Shown here one piece after another: positions 53,523 through 62,175 of a stretch of 64,000 bases of DNA. A model generated the notes under the pieces. It had not been told where the DNA came from, ran no database searches, and saw only the letters and a list, made by a program, of their open reading frames with translations. The stretch is from the NCBI RefSeq assembly GCF_009709555.1, contig NZ_WJBG01000248.1, positions 1-64,000 of the forward strand, written 5' to 3'. How positions within the stretch are numbered: position 1 is the stretch's first letter; each line of letters begins with the position of its first letter. The position numbers and the translations under genes are program-made. Source of the DNA: Streptomyces blattellae. Lineage in GTDB: Bacteria; Actinomycetota; Actinomycetes; Streptomycetales; Streptomycetaceae.

Positions 53523-54494
53523 TCAGTGCCAGGGCAACTGCCCGCGCCGTTCCCAGTACGCGGGCGGGTCCTCCACCAGCGCCGCCAGCCGGGACAGCTG
53601 GGCCTCGTCGAGGTCGACGACCGCGGCGTGCAGGTTGGAGGCCAGTTGGACGACGGTCGCGGCACCGGACAGGACGACACCGGCCCACGGCTGCCGCAGG
53701 ATCAGCGCGAGGGCGACGGCATCGCATCCCAGAGACGTTTCTTCGGCTACGGCCTTCAGCGCGTCCGGCGCGTAGGGATCGGCGAGCCGCCCGTTGGCCA
53801 TGGCTTCCTTGACGATGACCGTGAGTCCGGCGTCGTGGGCCTCGGCGAGCGCGGGACCGGCCGAGGTCTCCAGCGCGTTGTAGGTGGACTGGACGGTACG
53901 GAAGAGGGGCTCGCCGTCGACCGTCACGGCGAGGGCGGCACGGATGGTGTCGGCCTGGGCGGGTCCGCTGGTGGAGAAGCCGATGGTCAGGCCCTGGGCG
54001 GCGGCCTCGGCGAGCCTCGCGTGGAGTTCCTTGTCGGTGAGAGCCGGGCTGTCCGGGGTCAGCGAGTGGATCTGGTAGAGGTCGAGCCGGTCACCGAGCA
54101 GGGCGCCGGTCTCGGCGCGCTGGCGCTCGTATGTCGCGGCGCTGTGGTCCTTCACCTCGTGCTGCTCGGCGTCGGTGGACCAGCCCGCCGTGTAGGTGTA
54201 GCCCCATTTGCTGCCGATGACCACGTCGTCGACGTCGGGGTGGGCGTTCAGCCAGTCGGCGAGGAACTCCTCGGAACGGCCGTAGGAGCGGGCCGCGTCG
54301 AAGTAGCGGACGCCTTGGGCGTAGGCGGCGTCCAGGAGTTCGTCGGTACGGGCGCGCAGCGTGTCGACGCTGCGGTTGTCTCCGAGGTCCCGGTCCCGGC
54401 CGAGGTTGATGTAGCCGGGGCGCCCGACGGCGGCGAGGCCGAGGCCGATGTGGCAGGTGGCGGTCGTGGCTGAGGCCAGTCGGGCGAAGGGCAT
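53523..54494 (-). CDS. Aldo/keto reductase
   Basis: NADPH-dependent TIM-barrel oxidoreductase of 323 residues. The tetrad is visible: Asp and Tyr in YFDAARSYG, Lys in VIGSKWGY, His in LYQIHSL. Natural substrate unknown. The ATG at 54494 gives PFARLASATT, a shorter N-terminus than the open frame upstream. It is separated from argH by 88 bp, same strand. Confidence 0.9.
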   Translation of the reverse strand: MPFARLASATTATCHIGLGLAAVGRPGYINLGRDRDLGDNRSVDTLRARTDELLDAAYAQGVRYFDAARSYGRSEEFLADWLNAHPDVDDVVIGSKWGYTYTAGWSTDAEQHEVKDHSAATYERQRAETGALLGDRLDLYQIHSLTPDSPALTDKELHARLAEAAAQGLTIGFSTSGPAQADTIRAALAVTVDGEPLFRTVQSTYNALETSAGPALAEAHDAGLTVIVKEAMANGRLADPYAPDALKAVAEETSLGCDAVALALILRQPWAGVVLSGAATVVQLASNLHAAVVDLDEAQLSRLAALVEDPPAYWERRGQLPWH

Positions 54495-54582
54495 CGCGGG
54501 CTCCGTTGGTCGGCTCCGGTACGGCTTGCGACCAACGTAACCCGAGATGACCTGCGGTGAAGCGCGGGCGCCTCCCGCGCTC

Positions 54583-56013
54583 CTAAGGGTGCTTCGCTTC
54601 TGCCCACCTGTGCTGCGCCGCCACGTTCGCCTTGACCTCGTCCAGTTGTACGGCCACCGCACTTGGCGCCGTGCCTCCCCGACCGCTGCGCGAGGCCAGT
54701 GCGCCCGGCACGTTCAAGACTGAGCGGACCTCGGGGGTCAACTGGGCGCTGATCTTCGCGAACTGCTCGTCCGTCAGGTCGTTCAGTTCCTTGCCCTCGG
54801 CCTCGGCGGCCTTGACGCACTCGCCGGCGACCTCGTGGGCGACGCGGAAGGGGACGCCCTGCTTGACCAGCCACTCGGCGATGTCGGTGGCGAGGGAGAA
54901 GCCGGCCGGGGCCAGTTCCGCCATGCGCTCGCGGTGGACGGTGAGGGTGGCCATCATGCCGGTGAAGGCGGGGAGCAGGACCTCCAGCTGGTCGCAGGAG
55001 TCGAAGACCGGCTCCTTGTCCTCCTGGAGGTCGCGGTTGTACGCCAGCGGCAGGGCCTTCAGCGTCGCCAGCAGGCCCGTCAGGTTGCCGATCAGGCGGC
55101 CGGACTTGCCGCGCGCCAGCTCCGCGATGTCCGGGTTCTTCTTCTGCGGCATGATCGACGAGCCCGTGGAGAACGCGTCGTGCAGGGTCACGAAGGAGAA
55201 CTCCTTCGTGTTCCAGATGATGACCTCCTCGGCGATCCGGGAGAGGTTGACGCCGATCATCGCGGTGATGAAGGCGAACTCGGCGACGAAGTCACGGGAG
55301 GCCGTGCCGTCGATCGAGTTGGCGACCGACCCGTGCTCGAAGCCGAGGTCCTTCGCCACCGCCTCCGGGTCCAGGCCCAGCGACGAGCCCGCCAGGGCAC
55401 CCGAGCCGTACGGGGAGACGGCCGTGCGCTCGTCCCACTGGCGCAGGCGCTCCGCGTCCCGGGACAGGGACTGCACATGGGCGAGGACATGGTGGGCGAA
55501 GAGCACCGGCTGGGCGTGCTGGAGGTGGGTGCGGCCGGGCATCGCCGCGTCCGGGTGGGCCTCGGCGAGGCCGATCAGCGCGTCCTGGAGGTCGGCGATC
55601 AGGCCGCCGATGATACGGGCGTGGTCGCGCAGGTACATGCGGAAGAGGGTCGCGACCTGGTCGTTCCTCGACCGGCCCGCGCGCAGCTTGCCGCCGAGGT
55701 CGGGGCCGAGGCGCTCCAGCAGGCCGCGCTCCAGGGCCGTGTGGACGTCCTCGTCGGCGATCGTGCCGACGAACGAACCGTCCGCCACGTCCGCCTCCAG
55801 CTGGTCGAGCCCGGCCAGCATCTGCGTCAACTCCTCCTCGGTGAGCAGACCCGCCTTGTTCAGCACGCGCGCGTGGGCGCGCGAACCGGCGATGTCGTAG
55901 GGCGCGAGCCGCCAGTCGAAGTGGACGGACGCGGACAGCTTCGCCAGGGCCTCGGCGGGACCGTCGGCGAAACGGCCGCCCCAGAGGCGTACGTCACCGC
56001 TGTTGCTGCTCAC
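54583..56013 (-). CDS. argH: Argininosuccinate lyase
   Basis: Protein of 476 residues, full length. It splits argininosuccinate to arginine and fumarate. Signatures are LWGGRFADGP at the start, GRSRNDQVAT and the superfamily loop GSSIMPQKKNPD. The GTG at 56013 follows AGGAG. It lies 99 bp downstream of argG, with a hairpin in the gap, so co-transcription with read-through is likely. Confidence 0.97.
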   Translation of the reverse strand: MSSNSGDVRLWGGRFADGPAEALAKLSASVHFDWRLAPYDIAGSRAHARVLNKAGLLTEEELTQMLAGLDQLEADVADGSFVGTIADEDVHTALERGLLERLGPDLGGKLRAGRSRNDQVATLFRMYLRDHARIIGGLIADLQDALIGLAEAHPDAAMPGRTHLQHAQPVLFAHHVLAHVQSLSRDAERLRQWDERTAVSPYGSGALAGSSLGLDPEAVAKDLGFEHGSVANSIDGTASRDFVAEFAFITAMIGVNLSRIAEEVIIWNTKEFSFVTLHDAFSTGSSIMPQKKNPDIAELARGKSGRLIGNLTGLLATLKALPLAYNRDLQEDKEPVFDSCDQLEVLLPAFTGMMATLTVHRERMAELAPAGFSLATDIAEWLVKQGVPFRVAHEVAGECVKAAEAEGKELNDLTDEQFAKISAQLTPEVRSVLNVPGALASRSGRGGTAPSAVAVQLDEVKANVAAQHRWAEAKHP

Positions 56014-56044
56014 TGCGTTGCTCCTAGGGAGGTCTGGATGTGCC

Positions 56045-56077
56045 ACCGCCTCCCCACGACGTGAGTGAGGAGGCGGT
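56045..56077 (-). terminator. Hairpin between argG and argH
   Basis: ACCGCCTCC pairs with GGAGGCGGT around a 15-nt loop. It may attenuate rather than stop transcription, since argH follows at once. Confidence 0.5.
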
Positions 56078-56112
56078 TGTCAGGCTAGTTCAGGTGAGGT
56101 GTCCTGCGGCGG

Positions 56113-57306
56113 TTACGCCAGGTCGCGCTTGGCCGCGATCTTCGACGACAGGCTGTAGATGTCGATGAAGCCCTTGGCCGCGGCCTGGTCGAAGGTGTCG
56201 CCGGTGTCGTACGTGGCGAGGTTGAAGTCGTACAGCGAGGTCTCGGAGCGCCGGCCGGTGACGACCGCGCGGCCGCCGTGCAGCGTCATCCGGATGTCGC
56301 CGTTGACGTGCTGGCTGGCCTCGTCGATGAAGCCTTCCAGGGCGCGCTTGAGCGGGGAGAACCACTGGCCGTCGTAGACCAGTTCGCCCCAGCGCTGCTC
56401 GACCTGCCGCTTGTAGCGGGCGAGTTCGCGCTCGACGGTGACGTTCTCCAGCTCCTGGTGGGCGGTGATCAGGGCGATCGCGCCCGGGGCCTCGTACACC
56501 TCGCGGGACTTGATGCCGACGAGGCGGTCCTCGACCATGTCGATCCGGCCGATGCCCTGGGCGCCGGCGCGCTCGTTGAGCTGCTGGATCGCCTGCAGGA
56601 CGGTGACGGGCTTGCCGTCGATGGCGACCGGGACGCCCGCCTTGAAGGAGATGATCACCTCGTCGGCGTCGCGCGGGGTGGCCGGGTTCTGGGTGTACTC
56701 GTAGATGTCCTCGATCGGGGCGTTCCAGATGTCCTCAAGGAAGCCGGTCTCGACGGCACGGCCGAAGACGTTCTGGTCGATGGAGTACGGGGACTTCTTG
56801 GTGGTCGCGATCGGGAGGTTCTTCTCCTCGCAGAACGCGATGGCCTTGTCGCGGGTCATCGCGTAGTCGCGGACCGGGGCGATGCACTTGAGGTCGGGCG
56901 CGAGGGCGACGATGCCGGCCTCGAAGCGGACCTGGTCGTTGCCCTTGCCGGTGCAGCCGTGGGCGACGGTGGTGGCTCCGTGCTTCTGGGCGGCGGCGAC
57001 GAGGTGCTTGACGATCGTCGGCCGGGAGAGGGCGGAGACCAGCGGGTAGCGGTCCATGTAGAGGGCGTTGGCCTTGATCGCCGGGAGGCAGTACTCCTCG
57101 GCGAACTCGTCCTTGGCGTCCGCGACCTCGGCCTCGACGGCACCGCACGCGAGGGCGCGCTTGCGGATGACGTCCAGGTCCTCGCCGCCCTGGCCGACGT
57201 CGACCGCAACGGCGATGACCTCGGCGCCCGTCTCCTCGGCGATCCAGCCGATGGCGACGGAGGTGTCCAGTCCGCCTGAGTAGGCGAGTACGACGCGCTC
57301 GGTCAC
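56113..57306 (-). CDS. argG: Argininosuccinate synthase
   Basis: Protein of 397 residues. It joins citrulline and aspartate using ATP. The N-terminal PP-loop is LAYSGGLDTSVAI and the citrulline/aspartate site is GCTGKGNDQVRFE. The GTG at 57306 follows AGGAGAAACCC. ARG boxes lie 29-56 bp upstream, so arginine repression by ArgR is expected to govern argG and probably argH. Confidence 0.97.
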   Translation of the reverse strand: MTERVVLAYSGGLDTSVAIGWIAEETGAEVIAVAVDVGQGGEDLDVIRKRALACGAVEAEVADAKDEFAEEYCLPAIKANALYMDRYPLVSALSRPTIVKHLVAAAQKHGATTVAHGCTGKGNDQVRFEAGIVALAPDLKCIAPVRDYAMTRDKAIAFCEEKNLPIATTKKSPYSIDQNVFGRAVETGFLEDIWNAPIEDIYEYTQNPATPRDADEVIISFKAGVPVAIDGKPVTVLQAIQQLNERAGAQGIGRIDMVEDRLVGIKSREVYEAPGAIALITAHQELENVTVERELARYKRQVEQRWGELVYDGQWFSPLKRALEGFIDEASQHVNGDIRMTLHGGRAVVTGRRSETSLYDFNLATYDTGDTFDQAAAKGFIDIYSLSSKIAAKRDLA

Positions 57307-57334
57307 GGGTTTCTCCTCACAGTGCATTCGCTGA

Positions 57335-57362
57335 CATGCATGAGTATGCAGGAGTCTGCATG
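57335..57362 (-). promoter_or_regulatory. Double ARG box before argG
   Basis: Two overlapping palindromes, TGCATGAGTATGCA (57337-57350) and TGCAGGAGTCTGCA (57347-57360). Each has the 5-4-5 layout, the centres are 10 bp apart, and the sequence matches the TGCAT-type half-sites of Streptomyces ArgR operators. Confidence 0.75.
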
Positions 57363-57521
57363 GTTCGTCAATCTCGGTGGCTCGGAAGACGAATCGCGGA
57401 CGGGTTTGAACGCGGGAAATCGCTTGCCCGTATCTCTCGCCGGACGCAGGCGCCGCGTTTGTCAACAACCGAGTCGTTCGGAAACCACCGAACCGACTCC
57501 CGACCCGAGTGAGGCATCCTC

Positions 57522-58442
57522 ATGTCCAGGGCTCTTCCGAAGTACAACAAGCGCCGCGTCGCGTTCATCGGCGGCGCCGCCGCGGTCGTGCTGACCGGCG
57601 CGGTCATCGCCCAGTCCGCCCTCGCCGGAGAGACGTCCGAGAGCAGCGACGGCGTCCGGACCCTGGCGGGCCCCGGCACGATCAGCTGCCCGGACGTCAC
57701 CTCCCAGCTGCCCGCGATCCCCGCCTCCGCCCAGGCCGAGGTCGACAGCAACCTGGCCCAGCTCCAGACCCAGATCGACGAAGCCAACCAGCGACTGGTC
57801 GATACCGTGGGCCAGGGCGGCCCCAACTTCGTACAGAACGCCATCCTCGGCCCGCTGGAGGACAAGCGCGTCGCCGCCCTCAACCGCATCGAGACCGCCA
57901 TCGGCCGGGCGGCGGCGAAGCCGGAGGGGCTGGAGGCGTTCGCCGCCTGCACCCTCAACGGGGACGGCGGCGGCGCGGCTGCGGATGAGGAGGCCACCAC
58001 CGGCGAGGACACGGGCGCCGAGGCCGAGGCCGGTGCCGGTGCGGAGGCCGGTGCCGGTGAAGAGGCCGGTGCCGGCGAAGAGGCGGATGCCGGCGAAGAG
58101 GCCGCGGACGAGGCGGGCGACGCCGCGGGCGACGCGGGGAACACCGGCGCCTCCACGATCAGCTGCCCGGACGTCGCCTCGCAGCTTCCGGCGATCCCGG
58201 CCTCCGCCCAGGCCGAGGTGGACCGCAATCTGGCCCTGCTCGACACCCAGATCGCCGAGGCGAACCAGCGGCTGGTCGACACCGTGGGCCAGGGCGGCCC
58301 CAACTTCGTACAGAACGCCATCCTCGGCCCGCTGGAGGACAAGCGCGTCGCCACCGTCAACCGCATCGCCACCGCCATCGGCCGCAGCGCCGAGAAGCCC
58401 CAGGGACTGGACTCCCTGGCTGCCTGCACGCTCACCGAGTGA
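57522..58442 (+). CDS. Secreted protein with two near-identical domains
   Basis: Protein of 306 residues of no family I recognise. The N-terminus RRVAFIGGAAAVVLTGAVIAQ is a signal peptide or anchor ending near ALAG. Residues 53-145 and 212-304 are about 85% identical copies: each opens TISCPDV, contains QLPAIPASAQAEVD and LVDTVGQGGPNFVQNAILGP, and closes AACTL. One Cys at each end (56/143 and 215/302) suggests a disulfide clasping each helical unit. The linker (146-211) is acidic Glu/Ala/Gly. The ATG at 57522 is used. A terminator follows. Confidence 0.85.
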   Translation: MSRALPKYNKRRVAFIGGAAAVVLTGAVIAQSALAGETSESSDGVRTLAGPGTISCPDVTSQLPAIPASAQAEVDSNLAQLQTQIDEANQRLVDTVGQGGPNFVQNAILGPLEDKRVAALNRIETAIGRAAAKPEGLEAFAACTLNGDGGGAAADEEATTGEDTGAEAEAGAGAEAGAGEEAGAGEEADAGEEAADEAGDAAGDAGNTGASTISCPDVASQLPAIPASAQAEVDRNLALLDTQIAEANQRLVDTVGQGGPNFVQNAILGPLEDKRVATVNRIATAIGRSAEKPQGLDSLAACTLTE

Positions 58443-58455
58443 CGTGACAGGCGCT

Positions 58456-58492
58456 GTGGCCGCCCCGCGTGAGCGCCGGCCGGGGCGGCCAC
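58456..58492 (+). terminator. Terminator of the duplicated-domain gene
   Basis: An 11-bp perfect stem, GTGGCCGCCCC, with a 15-nt loop, 14 bp past the stop codon. Confidence 0.7.
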
Positions 58493-58520
58493 GGGCCGGA
58501 CAACCGGACCGCATAATTCC

Positions 58521-58550
58521 TTAGACAGGCGAACTAACTGCGCCTATGAT
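58521..58550 (+). promoter_or_regulatory. Promoter of the flavin-oxidase-like gene, probably leaderless
   Basis: TTAGAC, an 18-bp spacer, then TATGAT. The start codon lies 8 bp past the -10, so the mRNA would begin at or within one or two bases of the ATG. CTAAC (58534-58538) and GTTAG (58552-58556) form an inverted repeat around the -10, a likely operator. Confidence 0.6.
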
Positions 58551-58558
58551 CGTTAGAC

Positions 58559-59140
58559 ATGGGAAAGACCTATGAGCGCATAGACGGCCGGCTCCGCACC
58601 TTCATCGAGGAACAGCCCCTCTTCTTCACCGCGACCGCCCCGCTCTCCGGCGAGGGCACGGTCAACCTCTCACCCAAGGGCCTGAAGGGTTCCTTCGCGG
58701 TGCTGGACGAGCACACGGTCGCCTACCTCGACTTCGCCGGCTCCACCGCGGAGACCGTCGCCCATCTGCGCGAGAACGGCCGGATCACCCTCATGTGGTG
58801 CGCCTTCCAGGGGCCGCCGAACATCGTCCGCGTACACGGTCGCGGTGAGCCGGTCTTCCGCGACGACCCCCGCTTCGGGGAACTCCTCGCCCACTTCCCG
58901 GACATCGACCCGACGCCGCACGGGCTGCGCGCGATCATCGTCGTGACGGCGGACCTGGTGCGGGACAGCTGCGGATACGCCGTGCCCTTCATGACCTACG
59001 ACGAGGACCGCGACCTGCACGGCAGGCGCTTCGCGCGCGAGGACGACGCCTCGCTCAGCGCCTACTTCCAGAAGAAGGAGCACATCGGAACGAGCCTGGA
59101 TGGCCTACCCGGGCTGCCGCTGCCGCCGTCTACGGTCTGA
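58559..59140 (+). CDS. Pyridoxamine 5'-phosphate oxidase-family (split-barrel flavin) protein
   Basis: Protein of 193 residues with the split-barrel fold pattern: FFTATAPLSGEGTVNLSPKG, then VAYLDFAGSTAETVAHLREN and ITLMWCAFQGPPNIVRVHG. Members bind FMN, F420 or heme and reduce diverse small molecules. The cofactor is not readable here, though F420-type enzymes are frequent in actinobacteria. No Shine-Dalgarno sequence precedes the ATG, in line with a leaderless transcript. The next gene starts 3 bp after its stop. Confidence 0.87.
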   Translation: MGKTYERIDGRLRTFIEEQPLFFTATAPLSGEGTVNLSPKGLKGSFAVLDEHTVAYLDFAGSTAETVAHLRENGRITLMWCAFQGPPNIVRVHGRGEPVFRDDPRFGELLAHFPDIDPTPHGLRAIIVVTADLVRDSCGYAVPFMTYDEDRDLHGRRFAREDDASLSAYFQKKEHIGTSLDGLPGLPLPPSTV

Positions 59141-59143
59141 GGC

Positions 59144-59842
59144 ATGCGCCCCGGTGTCGTCGCCGCCCTCGCCGTCCCGTCCTTCCTCCTGCTCGGTGCC
59201 GCGCCCGAGGGCGCCGAGCCGCTGCCCGCGCGGATGGCGGACACCGGTGGCGGCACCCAGCTGATCACGGCCGTCGCACCCCGGACCGGCGCCACGACCG
59301 GCACGGTCACGTGGTGGGACCTGAGCGACGGCCGCTGGGTGAAGGCGGGTTCCGCAGCCGCCCGCTTCGGCGCGAACGGCCTCGCCGAGGGCGCCACGCG
59401 CCGGCAGGGCACGAACACCACTCCCACCGGGCTGTACGGCATGCCGTACGCCTTCGGCATCAAGGCGGCGCCGCGCGGGACGGCGTACGAGTACCGCCCG
59501 GTGCACCGGAACTCCTGGTGGTGCCAGGACAACGACTCGCGGTCCTACAACCGCTGGACCGAGCCGCTGGCGGCCGACTGCCGGGCCTCCGAGTCGGAGC
59601 AGCTTCTCTCGTACCCCACGCAGTACGACCACGCGCTCGTGGTCGACTTCAACTACCGCAAGCCCGTCCGCCACCGCGGGGCCGGAATCTTCCTGCATGT
59701 CAACGGGCGCGGAGCGACGGCCGGTTGTGTGTCGGTACCGGTGGACGCGATGCGGCGGATCCTCCAGTGGGCGGACCCCGGCCGCGGTCCGCACATCGCG
59801 ATCGGGACGACGAGCGGGCCCGCGGCGATCACCAGGTACTGA
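59144..59842 (+). CDS. Secreted L,D-transpeptidase (YkuD-like)
   Basis: Protein of 232 residues. A short signal peptide (VVAALAVPSFLLLGAAPEG) is followed by the catalytic domain. The active-site pattern is HRGAGIFLHVNGRG followed by AGCVSVP, with the nucleophilic Cys at about residue 197. It makes or edits 3-3 cross-links in peptidoglycan, or trims them, outside the membrane. It follows the flavin-oxidase gene by 3 bp. Its last 14 bp overlap the end of the histidine kinase gene on the other strand. Confidence 0.88.
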   Translation: MRPGVVAALAVPSFLLLGAAPEGAEPLPARMADTGGGTQLITAVAPRTGATTGTVTWWDLSDGRWVKAGSAAARFGANGLAEGATRRQGTNTTPTGLYGMPYAFGIKAAPRGTAYEYRPVHRNSWWCQDNDSRSYNRWTEPLAADCRASESEQLLSYPTQYDHALVVDFNYRKPVRHRGAGIFLHVNGRGATAGCVSVPVDAMRRILQWADPGRGPHIAIGTTSGPAAITRY

Positions 59843-61268
59843 GCCAGGCCGTGAACGTCGTCGATCCCGGTCGGCTGCGCACCGTCACGCGGCCCCCGTG
59901 TGCCTCCACGACCGCCGCCACGATCGACAGGCCGAGGCCCGCGCCGCCGGTCGCGCTCTTGGTGCGGCGGTCCGCGCGGGTGAAGCGTTCGAAGACGCTC
60001 GGCTGAAGGTCCTCGGGGACGCCGGGGCCGTCGTCGTGGACCTGGAGTGTCGCCGTCGTGCCGGTGGCCGCCAGGGTCACCGTCACCTTGGTGCCGGAGG
60101 GTGTGTGCAAGCGGGCGTTGGCCAGCAGGTTGGCCAGCACCTGGTGCAGGCGGTGTTCGTCGCCGGTCACCGTCACCGGTTCCTCGGGGAGGTCCAGTCC
60201 CCAGATGTGGTCCGGGCCCGCGGCCCGCGCGTCCGCCACCGCGTCCAGGACCAGGCGGGTCAGGTCGACGGGGGATGCCTCCAGCGGGCGGCCCGCGTCC
60301 AGACGGGCCAGCAGCAGGAGGTCGTCGACCATCGCGCCCATGCGGGTGGACTCGGCGGTGATGCGCTCCAGGGCCCGGGTGACCTCGGGCGGAACCGGTC
60401 CCGGATGCAGGAGGGCGAGTTCGGCGTGGCCGCGTACCGAGGCGACCGGGGTGCGCAGTTCGTGGCTGGCGTCGGCGGCGAAGCTGCGCAGCCGCTCCTC
60501 GCTCGCGTGGCGCTTGGTGAGGGCGTCCTCGACATGCCCGAGCATCAGGTTGAAGGCGGCGGCGACCCGGCCCACCTCGCTGCGCGGGTCGGCCTCGGGG
60601 GCGCGCGGCGGCAGCGCCACCTCGCCGCTGGCCAGCGGGAGTTCGCTGACCTGGGTGGCGGTCGCGGCGACCCGGCTCAGCGGTCGCAGGGACCAGCGCA
60701 CCCACAGGGCGCCCGCGACGCCGGCGGCCGTGAGGGCCGCACCGGACACGATCCCGGCGACCAGTTCCAGGCGGTGGACGGTGGCCTCGACGGGCTCCAG
60801 GGGCAGGCCGGTGATCAGGATGTCGCCGTCCATGCCCCGGGAGGCGAGAACCCGGTAGGTGTCCAGGGCGGACAGGTCGAGGCTGTGGACCTTGTCGTCG
60901 GCCGGGACCGCGGCGAGCCTTTTCCTGTCGCCGGCGGTCAGGTGGACGTTCAGAGCGCCGGTGGAGCGGGCGACCGCCGCGTGGGTCACCGTGCCGTCCA
61001 TCAGCCGGGCGCCGAACGTGCCCGCGGTCTGAAGGCGGGTGTCGCCGTACACGTCGCCGTCGTAACCGTCGGGCATCAGCCCCTTGAGTTCCAGGCTGAC
61101 CGCGAACCGGTCACCGGTGTCGATCAGCCTCTCGTCGAGGCGGTTGGTGAGGAAGCCTTTCAGTCCGACCACGGCGGCCACACCGACGGCGGCGCAGCCG
61201 ACCGCCAGCAGCACCACGAGGCCGAGGATGAACCGCGCGCGCAGGGTGTGCGGCAGGATGCGCCTCAT
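59829..61268 (-). CDS. Sensor histidine kinase
   Basis: Kinase of 479 residues. Order: helix 1 (FILGLVVLLAVGCAAVGVAAV), an exterior sensor of about 130 residues, helix 2 (LVAGIVSGAALTAAGVAGAL), HAMP, the dimerisation box FAADASHELRTPVASVRGH with the phospho-accepting His, then the ATPase boxes NLLANARLHTP (N), DDGPGVP (G1) and GGAGLGLSIV (G2). Its ATG overlaps the regulator stop (ATGA). The signal is unknown. Confidence 0.95.
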   Translation of the reverse strand: MRRILPHTLRARFILGLVVLLAVGCAAVGVAAVVGLKGFLTNRLDERLIDTGDRFAVSLELKGLMPDGYDGDVYGDTRLQTAGTFGARLMDGTVTHAAVARSTGALNVHLTAGDRKRLAAVPADDKVHSLDLSALDTYRVLASRGMDGDILITGLPLEPVEATVHRLELVAGIVSGAALTAAGVAGALWVRWSLRPLSRVAATATQVSELPLASGEVALPPRAPEADPRSEVGRVAAAFNLMLGHVEDALTKRHASEERLRSFAADASHELRTPVASVRGHAELALLHPGPVPPEVTRALERITAESTRMGAMVDDLLLLARLDAGRPLEASPVDLTRLVLDAVADARAAGPDHIWGLDLPEEPVTVTGDEHRLHQVLANLLANARLHTPSGTKVTVTLAATGTTATLQVHDDGPGVPEDLQPSVFERFTRADRRTKSATGGAGLGLSIVAAVVEAHGGRVTVRSRPGSTTFTAWLSTW

Positions 61269-62005
61269 CGTGCCACCGGTTTCAGCACGTATCCCGCCCC
61301 CCGCACGGTGTGGATCATCGGCTTGCGGCCGGCGTCGACCTTCTTGCGCAGGTAGGAAATGTACAGCTCGACGACATGGGCGCGGCCGCCGAAGTCGTAG
61401 GACCACACCCGGTCGAGGATCTGCGTCTTGCTGAGCACGCGCCGCGGATTGCGCATGAGGAAGCGCAGCAGCTCGAACTCGGTCGGGGACAGGTCGATCA
61501 GCTCGCCGGCGCGGGTGACCTCGCGGGCCTCCTCGTCCATGACCAGGTCGCCGACGGTCATGCGCGGCCCCCCGTCCAGCTGCCGGGCCATGCCCGCGCG
61601 GCGCAGCAGGCCGCGCACCCGGGCGACGACCTCCTCCAGGCTGAACGGCTTGGTGACATAGTCGTCGCCGCCCGCCGTGATGCCCGCGATGCGGTCCTCC
61701 ACGGCGTCCCGCGCGGTCAGGAAGAGCACACAGACGTCCTCCTTCACGGTGCGCAGGGAACGCAGCACGGCGAAGCCGTCGGTGTCCGGGAGCATCACGT
61801 CCAGGACGACGGCGTCGGGCAGCAACTCCCGGGCGGCGACGACCGCCGAGGCGCCGTCGCCGGCCGTGCGGACCTGCCAGCCCTCGTAGCGCAGGGCGCC
61901 GGAGAGGACCTCGGCGAGGTCGTCGTCGTCATCGACGACGAGGACGCGCAGCGGGGTGCCGTCGGGGCGGGTGAGGGCGGGGCGGCCGGATCTGGTGGTG
62001 GTCAT
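61265..62005 (-). CDS. OmpR-family response regulator
   Basis: Protein of 246 residues. The receiver domain has the acidic pocket VVDDDDD, the phosphorylated Asp in VVLDVMLPDTDG, and KPF. The winged-helix domain ends in VVELYISYLRKKVD and HTVRGAGYVLKPV. The ATG at 62005 follows GGAAGG. It is first of the regulator-kinase pair and divergent from the ferric-reductase-like gene, its probable target. Confidence 0.95.
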   Translation of the reverse strand: MTTTRSGRPALTRPDGTPLRVLVVDDDDDLAEVLSGALRYEGWQVRTAGDGASAVVAARELLPDAVVLDVMLPDTDGFAVLRSLRTVKEDVCVLFLTARDAVEDRIAGITAGGDDYVTKPFSLEEVVARVRGLLRRAGMARQLDGGPRMTVGDLVMDEEAREVTRAGELIDLSPTEFELLRFLMRNPRRVLSKTQILDRVWSYDFGGRAHVVELYISYLRKKVDAGRKPMIHTVRGAGYVLKPVAR

Positions 62006-62071
62006 GGCCCTTCCAGGATTCGTGACCCTCCAAGGATCACCCCTCGTCAGCGGGCCGGGGGTCCGGGGAGG

Positions 62072-62128
62072 CTCTGAATTTTCTCTGAGAGTGCGCTCAG
62101 CGGGTCCCGGTTCAGAGCGTGCTGAGAG
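62072..62128. promoter_or_regulatory. Repeated CTCTGA motifs between regulator and reductase genes
   Basis: CTCTGA at 62072 and 62083 (11 bp apart, one helical turn), then GCTCAG at 62095, TTCAGAG at 62111 and GCTGAGAG at 62121 on the opposite sense. Direct repeats at one-turn spacing are typical of OmpR-family binding sites. Confidence 0.5.
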
Positions 62129-62175
62129 CTTCCCCTTGCAGAGTTGGGCCCCGGACCTGAGAGAGGACGGCATCC

